This document shows, piece by piece, positions 27,122 to 36,380 of a stretch of DNA of 64,000 bases. Both the position numbers and the translations under genes were made by a program. The DNA comes from an uncultured Lachnospiraceae bacterium. Its GTDB lineage: Bacteria; Bacillota; Clostridia; Lachnospirales; Lachnospiraceae. Within the stretch, counting starts at the first letter, position 1; the number at the start of each line of letters is the position of its first letter. The stretch lies in assembly GCA_947577185.1 (NCBI GenBank), contig CANPUE010000011.1, positions 33,174 to 97,173 of the forward strand. Direction: 5' to 3'. The notes below the pieces were generated by a model. It worked only from the letters and a program-made list of their open reading frames with translations, ran no database searches and had not been told where the DNA came from.

Positions 27122-29255
27122 ACTGAGTTTCCGCAATATGAAGCGTTCCCTCAGGGATTATCTGGTCTATGCGCTGACGATGACGGTGGTGACGGCGCTC
27201 ATATATGCTTTTAGCAGTCTGATTTTCCAGAATGAACTGACAGGCTGCTATGAATTAGAAGGCCTGATGGAGATCATGATCGTGTTTGCCACCTTTTTTA
27301 TTGTGTTGATTGTGGCCTGGCTGATCAATTACATGGTCCGTTTCATGCTCGAAAAGCGCAGTACGGAATTTGGCATTTACCTTCTTCTGGGCATGAAAAA
27401 GAAGAAGATCGCCAGACTGTATATGCGGGAAAACATGCTGCTTGGCGCTGCGGCTTTTCTGACGGGCCTGGCGCTTGGGGTACTCTTACAACAGGTGCTG
27501 ATGGCGGTGATGTTTTCCATGGTTCGGATGGAATTTCACTTAAACATCCGTTTTCATCCGGGAACGATCGGGATGACCACGTTATGTTATGGGGGCTGTT
27601 ACCTTCTGGCATTGTTCCGCAGTAAAAAGAAATTTCGGAAGATGAACATACAGGGGCTGATGAACATCCGACGCCAGAATGAGGAGATCAGAGAGAAATT
27701 CGAGGAGGCCAAACAGCTTCTCCTGCCCGCATCGCTGTTGTTTCTGCTGTTGTTCTGGTTCTGGTTCGGCAGACTCTCGAGTACCGGGGAGGTCATGCTT
27801 TTTCTGATCGGTCTGGTGCTTACGATTTACCTGTTTTATATGGGAATTTCCGCCTGGATCATCTGCTATGTGCGCCGCCGGGGGAGGGGAATCTACCGGG
27901 GGCAGAATCTGTTTTTGCTGCGCCAGTTCGCTTCTAAGGTGCGTACCATGCAGTTTACTATGGGAACTTTGACCAGCCTGTTTACGCTGGCGCTTATGGG
28001 GGCTTCCATCGCCCTGATGTTTGGCGAATATGAGAATACGGTGCTGGACGGGAAATTTCCCTTTGACGTACAGTTCTACAGCGATGAGATAACGGCGGAT
28101 TTTGCACGGGAAAAAAGTGTGGTGGAAGAGAGCGTCCCGGTGCAGGAGTGGTATCAGTATCATATTTATACAGATAAAGACAATCAGGTGAATACCTGGA
28201 TGCTGACGCATTTTGACAACTGGGGGACGATGTACCAAAGACAGGATGGATCGCCGGATGAAGAAAAGATAAGCGCCATGCTGGAAACCGAAATGATTTA
28301 TTATCCCTGCGATACTTATATGGGGCTGTCTGATTACAACCATTTGCGTGCGATGCTGGGCTATGAGCAGATAGATCTTTCGCAGGACGAATATCTCGTA
28401 CATGTGAAAGAACGGCTGGCGGATCAGACACAATCGATCGGGGAGACGCTTAGGATCAGGGGGACGGCAGGCGGTGCAGCGGCCGGAACGGGTTTGCAGC
28501 ATAAGGACACGCCGCAGGAGGAAACGGCACAGATGCTGCGCTGCGGCGGCATTTATTCGGAACCATTTTCTCAGGACGGACACAATGGCGCGGACTTAAT
28601 CGTGGTGGTTCCCGATGCGCTTCTTGCGGGGATGGAACCCTATTATACGGAACTTGTGGGAAAGTTTGATGGGACACCGGCCCCTGATCTGCAGGTGCGG
28701 CTGGAACGTCTGGACAAAGAAGATGAAGCGGATTTTTATGAAAATTATGAGGACTTCCTGGGAGATTTTCGGAGTGGTTCGGACAATATCATTGTCTTTG
28801 CGGAACCCTGTCTTGTGAGAGAGAATCTGATCCCGCAGGCCAAATATATGCTTGCAGCACTGATCGTGCCGCTGTTTTATATCGGACTGGTGTATGTGTG
28901 CGTGGCGGTGACGGTGCTCAGTGTGCAGCTTTTGAGCGATTCTGCGAAATACAGGTTCCGCTATGAGGTCCTTGGAAAGCTTGGCCTTGGCAGAGATGAG
29001 ATTGGCCGACTGATCCAGAAGCAGCTTGCCATATGGTATCTGTGCCCGGCGCTGCTCGCCGCGCTGATCAGTGGAAAAATGATCCTCTTTGCCGGTGAGA
29101 GGTTCATACTTATGACGGGAGTGCCTGTCCCCGGAGGCGTATTTTTCCTGAAAAGCTTCCTGTTGTTTCTGGGGATCTATTTTGTGTATTTTGCGGTGAC
29201 GGATGTCTCGTTCCAAAGAAATATTTTTAAAGGGCAAGGCGGAGAACGACTGTGA
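27111..29255 (+). CDS. ABC transporter permease, BceB-like
   Basis: A 714-residue FtsX-superfamily permease with the BceB layout: about ten membrane helices and one large extracellular domain (roughly residues 315-580) between helices 7 and 8, which in known relatives recognises peptide antibiotics. It begins MLTKLSFRNMKRSLRDYLVY, a conserved amphipathic start. ATG 27111 is chosen because AGGAGGTGA lies upstream; a GTG at 27099 lies within that site. Works with the ATPase at 26354 and signals to the kinase at 25154. Confidence 0.92.
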   Translation: MLTKLSFRNMKRSLRDYLVYALTMTVVTALIYAFSSLIFQNELTGCYELEGLMEIMIVFATFFIVLIVAWLINYMVRFMLEKRSTEFGIYLLLGMKKKKIARLYMRENMLLGAAAFLTGLALGVLLQQVLMAVMFSMVRMEFHLNIRFHPGTIGMTTLCYGGCYLLALFRSKKKFRKMNIQGLMNIRRQNEEIREKFEEAKQLLLPASLLFLLLFWFWFGRLSSTGEVMLFLIGLVLTIYLFYMGISAWIICYVRRRGRGIYRGQNLFLLRQFASKVRTMQFTMGTLTSLFTLALMGASIALMFGEYENTVLDGKFPFDVQFYSDEITADFAREKSVVEESVPVQEWYQYHIYTDKDNQVNTWMLTHFDNWGTMYQRQDGSPDEEKISAMLETEMIYYPCDTYMGLSDYNHLRAMLGYEQIDLSQDEYLVHVKERLADQTQSIGETLRIRGTAGGAAAGTGLQHKDTPQEETAQMLRCGGIYSEPFSQDGHNGADLIVVVPDALLAGMEPYYTELVGKFDGTPAPDLQVRLERLDKEDEADFYENYEDFLGDFRSGSDNIIVFAEPCLVRENLIPQAKYMLAALIVPLFYIGLVYVCVAVTVLSVQLLSDSAKYRFRYEVLGKLGLGRDEIGRLIQKQLAIWYLCPALLAALISGKMILFAGERFILMTGVPVPGGVFFLKSFLLFLGIYFVYFAVTDVSFQRNIFKGQGGERL

Positions 29256-29259
29256 TGGC

Positions 29260-29288
29260 TTGTGTTTAAAATGCGTTTGGGGTATACT
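29260..29288 (+). promoter_or_regulatory. Promoter of the LRR/DUF89 genes
   Basis: TTGTGT (29260-29265) and TATACT (29283-29288) with a 17-bp spacer straddle the space after the BceB-like stop. They decide the start of the next gene: in-frame codons upstream of 29295 cannot be translated from this transcript. Confidence 0.6.
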
Positions 29289-29322
29289 GATCATAAAAAC
29301 ACAGATAAGGATTCATGACAAG

Positions 29323-30267
29323 ATGACGCGGACAGGAGAAACGGGAAAGTTAAAAGGGAAAGAGATCGAAGTTACGACCGAATACGGCCTGATCAGGTAT
29401 GCCGTACGGGACAGCGATGTTGTGCTGACTGAGTACAGAGGCAGAGACCTCCGGCTTGTCATCCCGGAAACGGTCATGGAGAAACCTGTCACGGTGATCG
29501 GGAAAAAGGCATTTCTTGGGGCCAAAGGGCTGCGGGAGCTGGCTTTGCCGCGGCAGCTTGGAGAAATTCAGGAATGGGCGTTTGCATCCTGCAGCAATCT
29601 GGAGATCCTGTCGATTCCTGCAAAGAAGCTCATTGCAGGGCAGGGAATCTTAAAAGACTGTTTTCATCTGCAGCAGATTGTGCCCTGTTTTGCAGAGTCT
29701 GACATAGGGGCAGACATTCCATTCCTTCTGGCGGCGGCTATGAACATGCTGGAGGCTTTTTACCTGTTTGATCCGCAGACGGCAGGCAGTACGGGCTGGC
29801 TGGAGCAATGGGATGCGCGGATGCGCTCACTGCTTGAACAGGGGGATGCGGAAGGATTTTCCAAAATGCTTTTGTGCGGGGAGGAAGACTACGGCAGCAG
29901 GGAGAACAATATTGACTACTATATGGAGCAGAAGAGACGCTTCAAAGTGCGGCTTTCCATGCTGCGGCTGATGCATGATGCCGGACTGGCCCCTTCTGTA
30001 AGAGAAGAGCTGACGGCCTATCTGACGGCGCACACAAAAGGGAAGGACACGGAGGAAACGTGGAAAGTCGTTTTGGAGGAACACGGAGACGACAGACAAT
30101 ATTACGCGTTCCTGCTTGACCATGACTGCATTAACAGTGAAAATTTTGACGACGTCCTGGCGGATCTGGGGGATCGGCATACGGAGATGAAGGCGTTTTT
30201 GATGAACAGCAGGCGGATGGAAAAAGGGTGCGAAGATGCCTTTGCCGGTCTGGCGTTTGACCTGTAG
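29323..30267 (+). CDS. Leucine-rich-repeat (BspA-type) protein of unknown role
   Basis: A 314-residue protein without a signal peptide. Residues about 30-130 contain two to three BspA-type repeats (TVIGKKAFLGAKGLRELALP, then EIQEWAFASCSNLEILSIP). The rest is helical, with many acidic residues, and was not recognised. Because there is no export signal it is probably cytoplasmic, unlike most BspA proteins. Start 29323 is set by the promoter at 29260-29288. It is followed after 29 bp by the DUF89 gene. Confidence 0.7.
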   Translation: MTRTGETGKLKGKEIEVTTEYGLIRYAVRDSDVVLTEYRGRDLRLVIPETVMEKPVTVIGKKAFLGAKGLRELALPRQLGEIQEWAFASCSNLEILSIPAKKLIAGQGILKDCFHLQQIVPCFAESDIGADIPFLLAAAMNMLEAFYLFDPQTAGSTGWLEQWDARMRSLLEQGDAEGFSKMLLCGEEDYGSRENNIDYYMEQKRRFKVRLSMLRLMHDAGLAPSVREELTAYLTAHTKGKDTEETWKVVLEEHGDDRQYYAFLLDHDCINSENFDDVLADLGDRHTEMKAFLMNSRRMEKGCEDAFAGLAFDL

Positions 30268-30296
30268 GAAACCGGAGAAAGGAAGTGTGAAAGTGT

Positions 30297-31187
30297 ATGA
30301 AGGCCAATTCCATGTGTATGTCCTGTATCTTGTCAAAGCAGGAAAAAGAGATCAGGCAGTTTTCCGGGGAAGCGGAAAAGTCCGAGTATCTGCATCAGGT
30401 GCTGGGAATCTTATATGAGTACGGGCAGACGGAATCGACACCGCAGATCGCGGAACGGCTCGACAGATTATTTGAGACGTTTTGGGGGAGCGCGAAAGAC
30501 TATACATTACAAAAACGGCAATACAATGAACTGCTTCTGAGTCTGGAACGGCAGATCGACGATCAGATCAGAAGATCAGAGGATGTTATCAGGGAAAGTA
30601 TCAAATACGTCTGTGCCGCCAACTATATCGATTTTTCCGCTGTGGAAAATGTCAACGAAGATACGTTTGGCATGTTGTTGGAAAAAGCGGGGAAGGAGAG
30701 GGTCGATGAGGCGGAGTACGGCAGGTTCCTTACAGATCTGGGACAGGCAAAGAGGCTGGCTTATCTGACGGATAACTGCGGAGAGATTGTGCTGGACAAA
30801 CTGCTCATCCGGTATATAAAAGAGAGATTTCCCAAACTGCAGATCACAGCGCTCGTCAGAGGCAGAAATGTACTCAATGACGCGACAATGGAAGATGCGC
30901 ATGATACCGGACTGACAGCCATCGTGCCCTGCATCGGAAACGGGAATGCGGCGCCTGGTACAGTACCTGCGCGGCTGAGCAGGGAAGCAGGGGAGGTTTT
31001 GGAAACGGCCGATGTGATCATAGCAAAAGGGCAGGGAAACTTCGAGAGCCTGTACGGAGAAGGCTTTGATCCATATTATTTATTTCTGTGTAAGTGTGAG
31101 CTGTTTGTGCGCAGATTCGGACTGGAACGATATGCGTCGGTGTTCGCAAAAGAAGAGCGGATACGGTGTATGGGAAGCGAATTATAA
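30297..31187 (+). CDS. DUF89/ARMT1-like metal-dependent phosphatase family protein
   Basis: A 296-residue protein with the DUF89 hallmarks: LTDNCGEIVLDKLL (metal and phosphate site), RGRNVLNDATMEDA and IIAKGQGNFESLYG. Members of this family are metal-dependent damage-control phosphatases acting on phosphorylated metabolites. The N-terminus has a CMSC pair typical of the prokaryotic subfamily. The substrate cannot be read from the sequence. Probably co-transcribed with the LRR gene upstream. Confidence 0.85.
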   Translation: MKANSMCMSCILSKQEKEIRQFSGEAEKSEYLHQVLGILYEYGQTESTPQIAERLDRLFETFWGSAKDYTLQKRQYNELLLSLERQIDDQIRRSEDVIRESIKYVCAANYIDFSAVENVNEDTFGMLLEKAGKERVDEAEYGRFLTDLGQAKRLAYLTDNCGEIVLDKLLIRYIKERFPKLQITALVRGRNVLNDATMEDAHDTGLTAIVPCIGNGNAAPGTVPARLSREAGEVLETADVIIAKGQGNFESLYGEGFDPYYLFLCKCELFVRRFGLERYASVFAKEERIRCMGSEL

Positions 31188-31217
31188 TGGAAACGATGAG
31201 AAAGAAGGGAGAAAGGG

Positions 31218-32435
31218 ATGGAAACGGTAACAGAAAAATTTTTAAGATATGTAAAGGTTGACACACAGTCAAGCGTGGAGACGGGAACTTCTCCGAGCAC
31301 GGAAAAGCAGAAAGATCTTGGAAGGATCCTGTATCAGGAACTGAAAGAGATGGGAGCGGACAACGTTTTCTTTGATGAAGAAAACTGTTATGTCTATGCC
31401 GGGATTCCGGCCAACTGTGAAGAGACAAAGACAATCGGCTTCATCGCCCATATGGATACGGCGCCGGTCATTTCCGGGAAAGAGGTAAAACCGCGGATTG
31501 TGGAAAACTATGACGGCGGGGATATTCTTTTAAACGAAAAAGAGAAGATTGTCCTGGAAGTGGGCACCTATCCGGAATTGAAATCATATGTGGGCAAGAC
31601 CCTCATTGTAACGGACGGGACAACGCTCCTTGGCGCTGACGATAAAGCGGGTGTTGCGGAGATCATGGTGATGGCAGAGACATTGCTCACACATCCGGAG
31701 ATCAAGCATGGACCGGTGGCCCTCGCCTTTACAAGTGACGAAGAGATCGGAACCGGAATGGATCATTTCGACGTTGAGCGGTTCGGGGCGGACTATGCCT
31801 ATACGGTGGACGGAGGCGCGCTTGGAGAGCTTGAATACGAGAACTTTAACGCGGCATCCGCCAAGGTGCTGGTGCATGGTGTCAGCGTACATCCCGGAGA
31901 GGCCAAAAACAAGATGAAAAATGCGTTTCTGATCGCCATGGAATTTAACGGACTTCTGCCCAAAGAGCAGAGACCTGAGTGTACAGAGGGATATGAAGGC
32001 TTCTTTCATCTGGAGGAGATGGGCGGAACAATAGAAGAGACAAAGATGTCCTATATCATCAGGGACCATGACAGCGGTAAATTTGAAGAAAAGAAACAAT
32101 GCATTACACAGGCGGCCCGAAAGATCAACGATCAATATGGCGCGCATACCGTGGAACTGACAATAGAAGACTCTTATTATAATATGCGTGAGAAAATAGA
32201 GCCTGAATTTATGTTCTTGATCGAGAATGCCAAAAAGCATCTGCAGGAACTTTCCGTTACCCCCAAAGTCTGTCCGATCCGCGGAGGAACAGACGGAGCC
32301 CGCCTGTCCTTCATGGGGATTCCCTGCCCGAACCTCTGTACGGGCGGACACAATTTTCACGGAAGATATGAGTACTGCTGTGTGGAGTCGATGGAAAAGA
32401 TCGTGCAGTTATTGGTGAAGCTGGCAGAGAGATAA
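31218..32435 (+). CDS. pepT: Peptidase T (tripeptide aminopeptidase)
   Basis: A 405-residue zinc metallopeptidase of the M20 family that removes the N-terminal residue from tripeptides in the cytoplasm. Landmarks are GFIAHMDTAP (first metal ligand), GADDKAGVAEIM, TSDEEIGTGMDHFDVE (catalytic glutamates) and the dimerisation region VDGGALGELEYENFN, with PIRGGTDGARLS near the end. The length equals that of known PepT. It starts after AGAAAGAAGGGAGAAAGG and is probably co-transcribed with the genes before it. Confidence 0.96.
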   Translation: METVTEKFLRYVKVDTQSSVETGTSPSTEKQKDLGRILYQELKEMGADNVFFDEENCYVYAGIPANCEETKTIGFIAHMDTAPVISGKEVKPRIVENYDGGDILLNEKEKIVLEVGTYPELKSYVGKTLIVTDGTTLLGADDKAGVAEIMVMAETLLTHPEIKHGPVALAFTSDEEIGTGMDHFDVERFGADYAYTVDGGALGELEYENFNAASAKVLVHGVSVHPGEAKNKMKNAFLIAMEFNGLLPKEQRPECTEGYEGFFHLEEMGGTIEETKMSYIIRDHDSGKFEEKKQCITQAARKINDQYGAHTVELTIEDSYYNMREKIEPEFMFLIENAKKHLQELSVTPKVCPIRGGTDGARLSFMGIPCPNLCTGGHNFHGRYEYCCVESMEKIVQLLVKLAER

Positions 32436-32452
32436 AAATCTCAAATTTCATC

Positions 32453-32481
32453 TTGCATATCGTTTTTTTTTGTGTTAAACT
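32453..32481 (+). promoter_or_regulatory. Promoter of secG
   Basis: TTGCAT (32453-32458) and TAAACT (32476-32481) with a 17-bp spacer lie 54 bp before secG. Confidence 0.5.
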
Positions 32482-32534
32482 AAAAAGTACTTGGTATTTG
32501 GGCATTGTGCCATAGGGAAAGGAGCAGTAATTTC

Positions 32535-32774
32535 ATGGGAGCGTTAAGAATCGTATTGACTGTTGTATATATTATTATTTGTATCGCACTGGTTATACTG
32601 GTATTGATGCAGGAGGGAAAGTCCGCGGGCCTGGGAGCCATCAGCGGTGCAGCCGAGACATATTGGGGAAAGAATAAGGGACGTTCCATGGAAGGAAAAC
32701 TCTTAAAGATCACAACGGGGCTGGCAGTGGGATTTATGCTGTTGGCGATCATTCTGAACCTGAATGTTTTTTAG
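32535..32774 (+). CDS. secG: Preprotein translocase subunit SecG
   Basis: A 79-residue protein with two membrane helices (about 4-24 and 53-75) joined by a cytoplasmic loop rich in glycine and serine (QEGKSAGLGAISGAAETYWG), the SecG hallmark. It assists SecYE in protein export. AAAGGAG before ATG 32535 fixes the start; the frame is open ten codons further up. It precedes rnr and smpB, a common order in Firmicutes, but a terminator separates it from rnr. Confidence 0.96.
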   Translation: MGALRIVLTVVYIIICIALVILVLMQEGKSAGLGAISGAAETYWGKNKGRSMEGKLLKITTGLAVGFMLLAIILNLNVF

Positions 32775-32783
32775 GGAATGCGA

Positions 32784-32812
32784 AGCGCTCTTGCAAAAGA
32801 GCGCTTTTTTTG
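32784..32812 (+). terminator. secG terminator (possibly partial)
   Basis: AGCGCTCTT (32784-32792), loop GCAA, AAGAGCGCT, then a run of seven Ts: a near-ideal intrinsic terminator. Some transcripts may still read into rnr. Confidence 0.93.
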
Positions 32813-32867
32813 GAATATCAGGAAGAAATGGATCAATCATAGATAAAAAAAGAAAGAATTGAGAGAG

Positions 32868-35015
32868 ATGGATCAGGAATTATTTGAAAAAAGAAAAAAA
32901 TTAATCTGTGAACTTGTAGAGGACAGTCTGTATGTGCCGATGAAGGAAAAAGAACTTGCCGCCTTCATGCAGGTTGACAGGCAGGAGCGGGAGGCATTCC
33001 GCAAGGTGCTGGATGCTCTTTTGGCAGAGGGAAAAATACAGGTAAGTGCCAAAGGAAAATATTGCAGGCCGGATGCCCATCTGCTTACAGGCACATTTAT
33101 AAAAACGGCGAGAGGATTTGGCTTTGTGGAGGTCGAAGGGAGAGAGGAAGATCTGTATATTCCGGAGACGATGGTGAATAATGCGTTTCATCTGGACAAA
33201 GTACAGGTGGAATTACTTCCGGGCAGGCGGGGAAAACGGCAGGAAGCGGTCGTGCGTAAAGTACTGGAACACGGCATGCATCAGATTGTGGGAACGTATG
33301 AGCAGTCGGCCTCCTTTGGTTTCGTGATCCCCGATCAGGCGAAAGTCGGTACAGACATCTTTATTCCGAAAGAGCGGTCCAAAGGCGCTGTAGACGGACA
33401 CAAGGTCGTAGTGGAGCTGACAGGGTACGGGGATGAGCGGCATAAGCCGGAGGGAAAGATTACGCAGATTTTGGGGCACAGGAACGATCCCGGCGTGGAT
33501 ATCATGTCTATTATTTATGGCTTTGGACTGCCAGCGGCGTTTGGCGAGAAGGTACTGAATCAGGCGGAAAGGACGCCGGATGAGGTAAAAGAGGCGGACC
33601 GGGCGGGACGTATGGATCTGCGGGAAGTGCAGATGGTGACGATAGACGGTGCGGATGCCAAAGATCTGGATGATGCAGTCAGTCTCACCAAAGAAGGCGG
33701 CCTGTATCATCTGGGCGTCCACATCGCGGATGTGTCGAATTATGTGCAGGAAAATTCGGCATTAGACTGGGAAGCGGCCGAGCGCGGAACAAGCGTCTAT
33801 CTTGTTGACCGGGTGATTCCCATGCTGCCGCATAAACTGTCTAACGGCATCTGCTCTTTAAATGAGGGCGTCGACAGACTGGCATTAAGCTGTCTGATGA
33901 CGATTGACGGGAAAGGGAATGTAACGGACTACCAGATAGCGGAGACGGTGATCCGCGTGGACAGGCGAATGACTTATACGAGCGTCAAAAAGATTCTGGA
34001 AGACCATGATGAACAGGAATGCAGGGAATATGAACAACTGGTGCCCATGTTTGAGGAAATGGAACAACTGGCAGCCATTCTGCGTCAAAAGAGGCATGCG
34101 CGCGGCTCGATCGACTTTGATTTCCCAGAGACAAAAATGGTTCTGGATCAGGACGGTCATCCGCTGGAAATCAAACCTTATGAGCGAAATACCGCGACGA
34201 AGATCATAGAGGATTTCATGCTGATCGCCAACGAAACGGTAGCACAGCACTTTTTCTGGCTGGAGCTTCCTTTCGTTTACCGGACGCATGAACATCCGGA
34301 TCCGGATAAAATCAAAAAACTGTCAACGTTTATCACCAATTTCGGATATCATCTCAAAACGTCGAAAGAAGAGATCCATCCGAAAGAAATCCAGAAACTG
34401 CTTGATAAGATGGAAGGGACACCGGAGGAGGCGCTGATCAGCAGACTGACGCTGCGCAGTATGAAACAGGCAAAATATACGGTGGAGTGCAGCGGACATT
34501 TTGGGCTTGCCTGTTCCTATTACTGTCACTTTACCTCCCCGATCAGAAGATATCCGGATCTGCAGATCCACCGGATCATCAAAGAGCAGCTGCGGGGACG
34601 TCTGCAGGAGGCACGGATTGCGCATTATGAGGCCAAATTGCCCGGCGTGGCCAGACATTCCTCTGAAATGGAACGGCGTGCCGCAGAAGCGGAACGCGAG
34701 ACGGATAAACTCAAGAAAGCGGAATACATGGAGGCTCATATCGGGGAAGTATTTCAGGGTGTCATATCCGGCATCACAAGCTGGGGGATCTATGTGGAAC
34801 TGCCAAGCACGATAGAGGGCATGATCCATGTATCAAAGCTGACAGGCGATTATTTTTATTATGATGAGAGCACGTATGAGATGACCGGAAGAGATACGGG
34901 CAGGAAATATCGACTCGGCGAACAGATCACTGTCCGTGTGGACGGGGTGGAGCGCCTGGACCGGTCGATCGATTTCTCGGAATATATTGACGATGAAGAG
35001 GATATCATTTCATAA
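32868..35015 (+). CDS. rnr: Ribonuclease R
   Basis: A 715-residue 3'-5' exoribonuclease that degrades structured RNA and acts with tmRNA in trans-translation. It has an N-terminal winged helix, cold-shock OB domains (TGTFIKTARGFGFVEV), the RNB catalytic domain with aspartates in TIDGADAKDLDDAVSL, and a C-terminal S1 domain (GVISGITSWGIYVELPSTIE). It lies directly upstream of smpB and ssrA. ATG 32868 is favoured; an in-frame TTG lies three codons earlier. Confidence 0.97.
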   Translation: MDQELFEKRKKLICELVEDSLYVPMKEKELAAFMQVDRQEREAFRKVLDALLAEGKIQVSAKGKYCRPDAHLLTGTFIKTARGFGFVEVEGREEDLYIPETMVNNAFHLDKVQVELLPGRRGKRQEAVVRKVLEHGMHQIVGTYEQSASFGFVIPDQAKVGTDIFIPKERSKGAVDGHKVVVELTGYGDERHKPEGKITQILGHRNDPGVDIMSIIYGFGLPAAFGEKVLNQAERTPDEVKEADRAGRMDLREVQMVTIDGADAKDLDDAVSLTKEGGLYHLGVHIADVSNYVQENSALDWEAAERGTSVYLVDRVIPMLPHKLSNGICSLNEGVDRLALSCLMTIDGKGNVTDYQIAETVIRVDRRMTYTSVKKILEDHDEQECREYEQLVPMFEEMEQLAAILRQKRHARGSIDFDFPETKMVLDQDGHPLEIKPYERNTATKIIEDFMLIANETVAQHFFWLELPFVYRTHEHPDPDKIKKLSTFITNFGYHLKTSKEEIHPKEIQKLLDKMEGTPEEALISRLTLRSMKQAKYTVECSGHFGLACSYYCHFTSPIRRYPDLQIHRIIKEQLRGRLQEARIAHYEAKLPGVARHSSEMERRAAEAERETDKLKKAEYMEAHIGEVFQGVISGITSWGIYVELPSTIEGMIHVSKLTGDYFYYDESTYEMTGRDTGRKYRLGEQITVRVDGVERLDRSIDFSEYIDDEEDIIS

Positions 35016-35051
35016 ATATCCGGACAGAACGGAAAGAAGGGGAATACGGCA

Positions 35052-35516
35052 ATGGCAAAAGAAGCAATGAAGTTAGTCGCCAACAACAAAAAAGCCTATC
35101 ATGACTTTTTTATCGAAGAAAAATACGAGGCGGGCCTCGCGCTGCACGGCACTGAGGTAAAATCCCTGCGCCTTGGAAAATGCAGTATCAAAGAAGGATT
35201 TATCCGTATTGAAAATGGTGAGGCTTATCTGTACGGCATGAACATCAGTCCGTATGAGAAAGGAAACATCTTTAACAAAGACCCGCTGCGCGTCAAAAAA
35301 CTCCTGCTTCATAAAATGGAGATCCGCAAACTGGCCGGCAAGACTTCCGAACAGGGCTGTACGATCGTTCCGCTGCAGGTCTATTTTAAGGACGGCAGGG
35401 CAAAGATCGAAATCGGCCTTGCGCGGGGAAAGAAAAACTACGATAAGCGGCAGGACATCGCCAAAAAAGACCAGCGCAGAGAACATGAGCGCGACTTTAA
35501 GATCAAAAATCTGTAA
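35052..35516 (+). CDS. smpB: SsrA-binding protein SmpB
   Basis: A 154-residue RNA-binding beta-barrel protein that delivers tmRNA to stalled ribosomes. It has the conserved opening [18 protein letters not shown], the segment [13 protein letters not shown] and a basic C-terminal tail ([19 protein letters not shown]) that enters the decoding centre. Length is standard. AAGGGG lies upstream of the ATG. It is followed by the folded intergenic region and then ssrA, so the whole trans-translation machinery (rnr, smpB, ssrA) is clustered. Confidence 0.98.
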   Translation: MAKEAMKLVANNKKAYHDFFIEEKYEAGLALHGTEVKSLRLGKCSIKEGFIRIENGEAYLYGMNISPYEKGNIFNKDPLRVKKLLLHKMEIRKLAGKTSEQGCTIVPLQVYFKDGRAKIEIGLARGKKNYDKRQDIAKKDQRREHERDFKIKNL

Positions 35517-35602
35517 TGATAATAGAAATCGAAAGTAATTTCAAAAATTATTAAAGAAAAGAAAGAAGTTTTATCCAAAAGCTGTTAAATAAACACAAGG
35601 TG

Positions 35603-35611
35603 TGATATAAT
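35603..35611 (+). promoter_or_regulatory. Extended -10 promoter element upstream of ssrA
   Basis: TGATATAAT at 35603-35611 is an extended -10 (TGn plus perfect TATAAT); the -35 region is weak. If used, it starts a transcript near 35618 containing most of the folded leader and tmRNA. Confidence 0.5.
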
Positions 35612-35786
35612 AACCGCAGAAGAAAAACAAGCGACGCGCAGCGGCATTTGTTTTTCGGCGGTTATTAACGAGAAAGCGTCTGACGAAGTCAGACAGAGAG
35701 TGCGGGAGCACGGGCTTTCGAGTAAAAGAGACAAAACCGCAGAGAAAAACAGGCGATACAGATCAGCATTTGTTTTTCGATGGTTT
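35609..35786 (+). ncRNA. Folded region with a duplicated hairpin between smpB and ssrA
   Basis: Two related hairpins, 35609-35666 and about 35734-35786, share an AACCGCAGA(A)GAAAAACA left side, a GCATTTGTTTTTCG right side and a closing GGTT. Between them is a three-way junction: outer stem GAAAGC/GCTTTC (35672-35677/35714-35719), hairpin GTCTGAC-GAA-GTCAGAC (35678-35694) and hairpin GTGC-GGGA-GCAC (35700-35711) with a GNRA loop. No open frame explains it. It could be a tmRNA precursor leader or a separate small RNA; no family is recognised. Confidence 0.55.
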
Positions 35787-35794
35787 ACTTTCAT

Positions 35795-36141
35795 GGGCCA
35801 GTCAAGGTTTCGACAGGGGTCTTGCAGCTGGAGAAGCTATCCGCAGGCGATGCGTCAAATCGCAAAAATAAATATAAACGCTGAAGATAATTTAGCATAC
35901 GCTGCCTAATGGCAGCTGTCCGCCTTAGTGCACCCGCACATTAAGAACCGGACATCGACTATGCGGGAAACGACATGGGCAAAGCTTTGAGCCCATGGGC
36001 GTACTATGAAGCTACTAAACGTACCGGGATGTCTGTTTCCTGATACGGGAGGGAATGAGGAGTGATCCGAAACAACAGACTATGATAGTAGAAGGACAGG
36101 GAATAGGCTTTTGGACACGGGTTCGACTCCCGTCTGGTCCA
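35795..36141 (+). ncRNA. ssrA: Transfer-messenger RNA (tmRNA)
   Basis: About 347 nt. The tRNA-like ends pair as GGGCCAG (35795-35801) with CTGGTCC (36134-36140, one G-U), followed by discriminator A 36141; CCA is not encoded. The T arm GGGTTCGACTCCC is present. The internal resume frame GCA...TAA (35862-35909) encodes the degradation tag. Rescues stalled ribosomes together with SmpB. The 3' end borders an integrase remnant and is a classic integration target. Confidence 0.97.
35862..35909 (+). other. tmRNA tag-peptide reading frame
   Basis: The resume codon GCA opens a 15-codon frame ending TAA: AKININAEDNLAYAA, a normal proteolysis tag ending in hydrophobic/Ala residues recognised by ClpXP-type proteases. 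Confidence 0.95.
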
Positions 36142-36146
36142 TCTAG

Positions 36147-36180
36147 GATACTCGGTATTTCCGGGTATCTTTTTATTTGT
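36147..36180 (+). terminator. tmRNA terminator
   Basis: GATACTCGG (36147-36155), loop TATTT, CCGGGTATC (36161-36169; nine pairs including one G-U), then TTTTTATTTG, starting six bases after the mature tmRNA end. Confidence 0.9.
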
Positions 36181-36340
36181 GTTGCATGTCCTCAAAATGA
36201 AACAGTGTCATGTTGGTATATTTTTCTTCGTAATCTTTGATTGTGCCCCTATAAATTGCTTTTAAAGTTTTATCCGAAGACCAGCCGCCGCGTTGCATAA
36301 TATATTGATCCGGGACTCCGATTGCCCGCATAAAGAGAGA
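36173..36340 (-). pseudogene. C-terminal remnant of a tyrosine-recombinase integrase
   Basis: About 55 residues on the minus strand match the end of a phage/ICE integrase: HSLFMRAIGVPDQYIMQRGG, a WSSDKTLKAIYRG segment with the catalytic-tyrosine-like Y, then KDYEEKYTNM and an FEDMQHK ending. The frame loses similarity near 36340, so the catalytic core is gone. Its stop codon lies in the T-run of the tmRNA terminator, meaning the gene once ended right at the attachment site. Part of the decayed island at the ssrA 3' end. Confidence 0.75.
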
Positions 36341-36380
36341 GTGGTGTAATAGGCATAATAAGTAGTAGCTCATGTAGGAG

